DNA of 64,000 nucleotides from Ferruginibacter sp. (GTDB lineage: Bacteria > Bacteroidota > Bacteroidia > Chitinophagales > Chitinophagaceae). Shown in pieces: positions 59,775 through 64,000 of this stretch. A program made the position numbers and the translations under genes. Within the stretch, counting starts at the first letter, position 1. Every line of letters begins with the position of its first letter. Below the pieces are notes generated by a model. That model worked only from the letters and a program-made list of their open reading frames with translations. It did not search any database and had not been told where the DNA came from. The stretch lies in contig JAEUVU010000007.1 of NCBI GenBank assembly GCA_016786725.1, positions 310,001 to 374,000 of the forward strand, read 5' to 3'.

Positions 59775-60733
59775 TGCTGTTTGATTATTTCTGTCTTAAT
59801 AGCTCTTTGCGTTGAATTGGGTGATTGCTGATATTGTCCGCATTGTAATGGCAAGCCATCTACCCAGCGCATAAATGAGGCGCCGCTGCACGGAACATTA
59901 TAGGTGCTGCTGTATTTTTCCTGAGCGCTTGCCGATTTGCGGGCAACTGTAAAATCTTGGGGATCTGGTGGTGGCACTAAAGTACCTGCATTGGTAAAAT
60001 CTACGTTGACATCTCCTCTTGCAGCAATCCCATCCTTACTGTTTATAAAGTTATTTACTTTTGAAAATAACGCTTTATTATCCCTGTTGCTTGGCATGAT
60101 GCCGTAAAATTCATTCCTGGCAATCTGGCCATCTATTGCCGGGCTTTCCAGAGCAAGTTTATTCATAACGGAATCAATCCTCATTGCCATACATTTTTTG
60201 CCTGATCTTGAAATATACCGTGGATCAAAATCATAGTGAAAACTATCAACGGGATTATATAAGGTTGGTACCAGCATAACTGTATGAAGGCCCATATATC
60301 GTTTCGGAAGTAAGTGGTCATCAAAATATGTTCCATATCTGGCATCTTTCCATAGGGCTTCTGTACCGGGGTAGTTGCCAAAGTAAATTCTTACTCCCAG
60401 TTCAAAATCATCTACATCACATTTCCTTACTTCACCAGGCCCATTTTTTACTTTTGATTCAAGGTCAGCAATAAAATTTTTGAGTTTAGCAAGGCTGAAC
60501 CATACACTTCTGGCATCCTTATAATAATTATTATCAATTTTTCTACCGTTCCAGATACCCGTTTTGTAATTAGCTACAATATCTTTTGCAACATTGGTAT
60601 TCACACCCAGACTGATATTGGTTACCGGCCCCTGGCCTGTACTTTCAGATACTTTATTTTTATCCGGCTTTCCAAAAGCAAAAAGCAACATGGATGCTGT
60701 AATAACATTCGTAGCAATTAAAATCTTTTTCAT
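59771..60733 (-). CDS. Secreted protein of unknown function, head of the signalling operon
   Basis: A 320-residue protein with a signal peptide (KKILIATNVITASMLLFAFG). The N-terminal part includes NTNVAKDIVANYKTGIWNGRKI; the centre has FELGVRIYFGNYPGTEALW, MGLHTVMLVPTLYN and YDFDPRYISR, and the end holds paired Cys in VPCSGASFMRWVDGLPLQC. I recall similar GVRIYFG/GLHTVMLVPT proteins in Chitinophagaceae but no function. The ATGA overlap with the seven-helix gene indicates coupled production. Confidence 0.65.
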   Translation of the reverse strand: MKKILIATNVITASMLLFAFGKPDKNKVSESTGQGPVTNISLGVNTNVAKDIVANYKTGIWNGRKIDNNYYKDARSVWFSLAKLKNFIADLESKVKNGPGEVRKCDVDDFELGVRIYFGNYPGTEALWKDARYGTYFDDHLLPKRYMGLHTVMLVPTLYNPVDSFHYDFDPRYISRSGKKCMAMRIDSVMNKLALESPAIDGQIARNEFYGIMPSNRDNKALFSKVNNFINSKDGIAARGDVNVDFTNAGTLVPPPDPQDFTVARKSASAQEKYSSTYNVPCSGASFMRWVDGLPLQCGQYQQSPNSTQRAIKTEIIKQQ

Positions 60734-60858
60734 AATAGTTGGTTTTGGGTTTTATTGATAGTTTAAATATAAATATTCTGTTCAACAAAGTAAATTACTA
60801 TTTAACATTCCGTTAATCGTTGTTCAACCATTTCTGTATCCGTTAAATAACGGATATC

Positions 60859-60884
60859 AAAAGCCGCTTTTTACAGCGGCTTTT
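60859..60884. terminator. Hairpin with T run in the divergent spacer
   Basis: AAAAGCCGCT (60859-60868) pairs with AGCGGCTTTT (60875-60884) around TTTTAC, followed on the plus strand by T and A. No plus-strand gene lies upstream of it, only the start of the minus operon at 60733. It could end an unseen plus transcript or be an attenuator for the minus operon. Confidence 0.65.
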
Positions 60885-60897
60885 TAGTTGTTGGCAC

Positions 60898-60929
60898 ATT
60901 GCCCCGGTCTTGCTCCTTCTTCATCTTTG
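60898..60929 (+). promoter_or_regulatory. Candidate promoter in front of the structured leader
   Basis: TTG (60899-60901) and CATCTTTG (60922-60929) are 20 nt apart, close to TTG-N19/20-TAnnTTTG with a C at the first -7 base. A transcript from here would start near 60936 and cover the foldable segment to 61047. Confidence 0.4.
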
Positions 60930-60935
60930 TATTCA

Positions 60936-61047
60936 CAAATTGTTATTCAAGCCATGTACAGGGCGGCAGATAGCAATAGTACCGCAAGAGTGTAATGCCG
61001 TCTCTCCTGCTTCCCTAACCGGCAGCGGCATGCCGGCTGGGATTTTT
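60936..61047 (+). ncRNA. Candidate small RNA or attenuated 5' leader
   Basis: The segment can fold: a closing stem GGCGGCA/TGCCGTC (60962-60968, 60996-61002, one G-U) and a terminator-like hairpin TCCC-TAA-CCGGCA / TGCCGG-CT-GGGA (61012-61042) followed by TTTTT (61043-61047). A promoter-like pair lies just before. There is no convincing ORF. It is either an independent RNA of about 110 nt or a leader that controls the lipoprotein gene at 61134. Confidence 0.4.
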
Positions 61048-61072
61048 CTCAACAACATTTAAAAACAAAACT

Positions 61073-61112
61073 GGTGCAGCCATGCAATGGCTACTGCCTT
61101 GCCTGGTGCACC
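61073..61112 (+). promoter_or_regulatory. Stem in the lipoprotein leader
   Basis: GGTGCA (61073-61078) pairs with TGCACC (61107-61112), and AGCCAT/ATGGCT (61078-61083, 61087-61092) forms an inner hairpin. It ends 21 bp before the ATG and could affect ribosome access. Confidence 0.35.
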
Positions 61113-61133
61113 GGTAACTAAAAAATTATTATT

Positions 61134-61364
61134 ATGAAAAAGTCATTCGTTTTATTAATCGGTATCGCTGTAAGCCTGCTGCTGGCAACAGTTTCCTGTA
61201 AAAAAGATGCTGTAAGCACACCCAATCCATACATTAAGCAAACAACGGCAGGTTATACTGACACGCCTTATACCCGTACACTAAACCTGGTTGATACACC
61301 CTATACTAAAACATACCCGGTTAAGGCATCCTTTGTTGATACACCGTACACAAAAAAGAAATAA
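61134..61364 (+). CDS. Small lipoprotein with three DTPYT repeats
   Basis: A 76-residue protein. The signal peptide ends in a lipobox (LLATVSC, Cys22), so the mature chain of about 55 residues is lipid-anchored. It has three copies of DTPYT(K/R): GYTDTPYTRTLNL, LVDTPYTKTYPV and FVDTPYTKKK, 12-15 residues apart. The repeats contain a Tyr and a Thr at set positions and differ at nucleotide level, so they are not a recent tandem copy. I know no family with this motif. A hairpin terminator follows. Confidence 0.7.
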   Translation: MKKSFVLLIGIAVSLLLATVSCKKDAVSTPNPYIKQTTAGYTDTPYTRTLNLVDTPYTKTYPVKASFVDTPYTKKK

Positions 61365-61385
61365 CAACTGCTTGGTATGATTATG

Positions 61386-61408
61386 AAGGCGGCCGAAGGC
61401 CGCCTTTT
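61386..61408 (+). terminator. Terminator after the DTPYT lipoprotein gene
   Basis: AAGGCGGCC (61386-61394) and GGCCGCCTT (61398-61406) form a perfect stem with a GAA loop, followed by TT. It lies 21 bp after the stop. Confidence 0.85.
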
Positions 61409-61506
61409 ACCGTTCGCTCAACCAGTTTTGATTTTGCGCATTTATTTGCCTGTTGCACACATTGCTGTAAAAAGGTAACATTCTATTCACTATTTTTAAA
61501 CTGTAA

Positions 61507-62295
61507 ATGATATATATGCCATTAAAAGCGCTGTTGGTAGATGATGAAATGAATAACCTGGAGAACCTTAAGTTTCTCCTCGAAAATGATTGCACCGGTG
61601 TAGAAGTAGCGGGCATGGCACTCAACGGGGCGCAGGCAAGAGAATGGCTTGCTCAAAATAAAGCCGACGTTGTTTTTCTGGATATAAGTATGCCGGCCGA
61701 AACGGGATTCGAAATGCTGGAGAAGATACCTGAGCACAATTTCAGGGTGATATTTGTTACAGCACACAACGAGTTTGCCATGCAGGCCATAAAAGCCAGC
61801 GCTGTTGATTACCTGCTTAAACCGGTTAACATTTCCGAACTGCAGCAGGCGGTAAGTAAATTACAGGCCGGCTTTAATAACAATCAGTTCTTAAAGCAAA
61901 ACCAGGAACTGATCAGCCACCTGGTAAAAAATTTTACACCCGGGCAAAACATGGTTAAAATCGCCCTGCCGCAATTGGGCGGTATCAGTTTTTTGGATGT
62001 AAATGAAATCATATCGCTGCAGGCCGATAGCAATTACACGATCATTCACAAGCAGGATATGCAGAAATCGGTTGTTACCAGAACTTTAAAAGACTTTGAA
62101 GATATACTGGATGCCAGCCAGTTTGTACGCATACACAAAAGCCATATCGTAAACCTCAGGTATATTACCGAATATAGCACGGTGGATGGCGGCATCGTAA
62201 AAATGAATGATGGCAATGTTTGGAGCATCAGCCGCAGGCAACTGGATATGTTTTTACAGAAAATGAAAATGCACAATGTTTTGTTCTTTAAATAA
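61507..62295 (+). CDS. LytTR-type response regulator
   Basis: A 262-residue regulator. The receiver (1-120) shows ALLVDDEMNNLENLKFLL, the phospho-Asp in ADVVFLDISMPAETGFEM, and the Lys in VDYLLKPVNISEL. The LytTR DNA-binding domain (about 155-255) has VNEIISLQADSNYTIIH and FVRIHKSHIVNLRYI. A second ATG at 61516 gives the more usual start. Its stop overlaps the ATG of the propeller sensor by one base (TAATG), so they form one unit with the regulator first. Confidence 0.93.
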   Translation: MIYMPLKALLVDDEMNNLENLKFLLENDCTGVEVAGMALNGAQAREWLAQNKADVVFLDISMPAETGFEMLEKIPEHNFRVIFVTAHNEFAMQAIKASAVDYLLKPVNISELQQAVSKLQAGFNNNQFLKQNQELISHLVKNFTPGQNMVKIALPQLGGISFLDVNEIISLQADSNYTIIHKQDMQKSVVTRTLKDFEDILDASQFVRIHKSHIVNLRYITEYSTVDGGIVKMNDGNVWSISRRQLDMFLQKMKMHNVLFFK

Positions 62296-64000
62296 TGCCT
62301 GTAAAACATACGCTACATATCACTGTATTCACCTGCCTTTTTTTATCTTCTTTATATGGCAAAGCCCAAAGCTTCAGGTTTACGCAACTAACTACCCACC
62401 ATGGCCTTCCCATAGATAATGTATATGCCGCAGCTCAGGATGATGACGGTTTTATGTGGTTTGGTACCGACTTTGGCATTGCCCGGTATGATGGCTACCG
62501 GTTTACCGTTTATGGTAAGCAAAACAGGCTGGCCGCAAGGGCTGTAACAGATATAGTGTATGCCGGGGGAGATTCTCTCATTTTTATTGCATACCCGTTT
62601 ACCATACAGGCCTTGCATAAAAACGGCCGCATCAATACACTGGCAGATACTACCGGCTTTGCATTGCAACAGGTAACAAGGCACCAGCAGCAATATTATT
62701 TTTACAAGCGGCTGTATAACTTATATGGGGTTTGGGAAAATGGCAAGTACACTAAATGTAATGCCGATAGTGTTTTAGGTATCAAAGGAACAAATATCAA
62801 CAGCATTGTATCGCTTGGCCAAAGAGGTATTGCTTTTTGTACCAGCAACGGCCTGTTTATAAAGAATGGTACACAGATACAGCATTTGTTGCAAAACAGT
62901 AATGTTCAGTTTGCCGTTTATAAAGGCCAAAAAACAATACTTGCCGTAGCAGATGGTAAACTGCACCAGGCAGATGGGTCTTTTGTTTTTAAACAACTTC
63001 CGGTTCAGTTTCCCCGGGGCTTTTTTGTTTATCATGCAGCAGAAGAAAAAAACGGTACAGTATGGTTCAGGGGGCTTGATAAAGGCATCTACCGCTTATA
63101 CCAGGATGAACTGCAGGAAATGTCGGACAGGATTGGAATGGAGAACAGGGCTGTTAATGAATTTTTTTACGGAGCTGATGGTAATTTCTGGTTTTGTACT
63201 GACGGGTCGGGTATTTTGTTGAAGAAAAATTCAGCCTTTATCAATTATGAAACAACAGACGGGCTGGCAAATAATAAAATACTAAAATTACTCAGGCAAA
63301 AAAACGAATTGCTGATTGGTACTGCCAACGGACTATCTGCGTTGGCCGATAACAAGATAACAACGATTGGGTTGCCCAAAACAGGAGATGGGCTGAAATA
63401 TGTTTACCAGCTTTTTCCGGTAAAAGAAAACATCACAGGTATCAGTATAGACAGAACTTTTGCATTCAGCAGCAATGGGGGTAAAATTGACAATTTAGTT
63501 AAAGACTTTAAAATCCATCATCGTTCTTTCAGGGCCTTTAACCCAACATTTGCCTGGCAGCAGGATGAGCTGAATAGCTGGACGGTTGGTTATTCAACGC
63601 TCACACATATCCAAAAAGAAAACGACCAGTTTACACCCAATGATTTATCAGCCTTTAAGGTTCGTAAGGCTTACTGTATGACTAGCTATGATAACAAATT
63701 ATGGTTGGGTACCGATGCCGGTATCATTTTTATTGATCAACAAAACATCAGTAAAAAAGATTCGATAGCAACAACAAAACTACGGCAGGTACTTTGTTTT
63801 TTAACCGATAAAAAAGGGCGGCTCTGGATTGCAACCGACCTGGGTTTGTTTTTGTATCATAAAAATGAATTTACTCCTAAAAAAACGGGGGGTACCATGG
63901 GGAGCAATTACTGCACCGGCCTTACCGAAGATAACCAGGGAAGGATTTGGGTTAGCACCTGGGATGGTATTTTTGTATTTGACGATGTAAAAACAGGCTA
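62295..64000 (+). CDS. Two-component regulator propeller sensor protein (3' end outside window)
   Basis: Open from ATG 62295 to the end of the window (568 codons visible). A signal peptide (HTLHITVFTCLFLSSLYGKAQ) precedes RFTQLTTHHGLPIDNVYAAA, then repeated propeller blades of the Reg_prop kind such as DDDGFMWFGTDFGIARYDG, KNGTVWFRGLDKGIYRL and NQGRIWVSTWDGIFVFDD. In this family the propeller is followed by a Y_Y_Y domain, a helix and a histidine kinase. Given the LytTR neighbour a LytS-type kinase domain is likely, but it is not in the window. Confidence 0.88.
   Translation, partial: MPVKHTLHITVFTCLFLSSLYGKAQSFRFTQLTTHHGLPIDNVYAAAQDDDGFMWFGTDFGIARYDGYRFTVYGKQNRLAARAVTDIVYAGGDSLIFIAYPFTIQALHKNGRINTLADTTGFALQQVTRHQQQYYFYKRLYNLYGVWENGKYTKCNADSVLGIKGTNINSIVSLGQRGIAFCTSNGLFIKNGTQIQHLLQNSNVQFAVYKGQKTILAVADGKLHQADGSFVFKQLPVQFPRGFFVYHAAEEKNGTVWFRGLDKGIYRLYQDELQEMSDRIGMENRAVNEFFYGADGNFWFCTDGSGILLKKNSAFINYETTDGLANNKILKLLRQKNELLIGTANGLSALADNKITTIGLPKTGDGLKYVYQLFPVKENITGISIDRTFAFSSNGGKIDNLVKDFKIHHRSFRAFNPTFAWQQDELNSWTVGYSTLTHIQKENDQFTPNDLSAFKVRKAYCMTSYDNKLWLGTDAGIIFIDQQNISKKDSIATTKLRQVLCFLTDKKGRLWIATDLGLFLYHKNEFTPKKTGGTMGSNYCTGLTEDNQGRIWVSTWDGIFVFDDVKTG

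Noticed and set aside
1..64000. CRISPR array
   Set aside because: No series of regularly spaced identical repeats was seen; the repeats found are palindromic and isolated.
1..64000. tRNA or rRNA genes
   Set aside because: No cloverleaf with a recognisable TTC loop or conserved rRNA segment was found in the gaps.

Overview
The window comes from a Bacteroidota chromosome, most probably a member of the Chitinophagaceae or a close relative. This is inferred from gene content (GldC, a GldE-like protein, a type IX secretion sorting domain, BatD, the DUF4290 and VanZ/GcvH neighbourhoods, paired OmpH proteins behind BamA), from promoter-like TTG-N19/20-TAnnTTTG boxes, and from the moderate AT bias. 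It is almost entirely chromosomal housekeeping DNA. I see no rRNA, tRNA, CRISPR array, prophage or integrative element. The only mobile-type gene is a REP-associated transposase (RAYT).

Layout. 1-4.7 kb: envelope biogenesis (BamA, two Skp/OmpH chaperones, glutamate racemase). 4.8-7.3 kb: rpmH-rnpA-yidD, superoxide dismutase, a very small T9SS-tailed protein and TadA. 7.4-9.9 kb: aldehyde dehydrogenase, glutathione peroxidase and a membrane protein. 9.9-10.7 kb: a RAYT bracketed by REP-like repeats. 10.7-14.9 kb: DusB, a CPBP protease and phospholipid synthesis (CdsA, Psd). 15-20.6 kb: a Lys/Cys-rich exported peptide, YjjG, an SDR, BatD and an OmpR-type two-component pair. 20.6-36.7 kb: mostly minus strand, with two unknown small genes, NAD kinase, an Omp85-like protein, CBS protein, hydrolase, CvpA, YqeY, GldC, glycosyltransferase, GldE-like protein, guanylate kinase, MurA, DUF4290 protein, VanZ-like protein, GcvH and cyclophilin, followed by plus-strand SerS. 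36.8-46 kb: PepP, AlkB-type hydroxylase, a DUF1800/DUF1501 pair and two POT peptide transporters. 46-53.7 kb: PurD and the rod-shape cluster mreBCD-mrdA-rodA. 53.7-57.7 kb: FtsX-like permease, a four-helix-bundle gene bracketed by inverted repeats, RbfA and an MsbA-like exporter. 57.7-64 kb: two signalling systems around an unusual intergenic region.

The most novel-looking part is 57.7-62.3 kb. On the minus strand a secreted protein, a protein with seven predicted membrane helices, a histidine kinase with one helix and no sensor domain, and a NarL-type regulator overlap end to end, twice through ATGA. This looks like a sensor split over three polypeptides. Divergent to it is a segment with a promoter, a foldable core and terminator-like hairpins (candidate small RNA or attenuated leader), then a 76-residue lipoprotein with three DTPYT repeats, then a LytTR regulator overlapping a beta-propeller sensor that runs off the window end.

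Intergenic DNA is rich in palindromic repeats: three copies of a 22-bp-arm element (15.3, 28.4, 36.7 kb), two related palindromes flanking gmk, a 17-bp-arm element before serS, AT-rich palindromes of the TCATAACT and TAATTCCT types, and a 62-nt nested hairpin between tadA and the aldehyde dehydrogenase gene.
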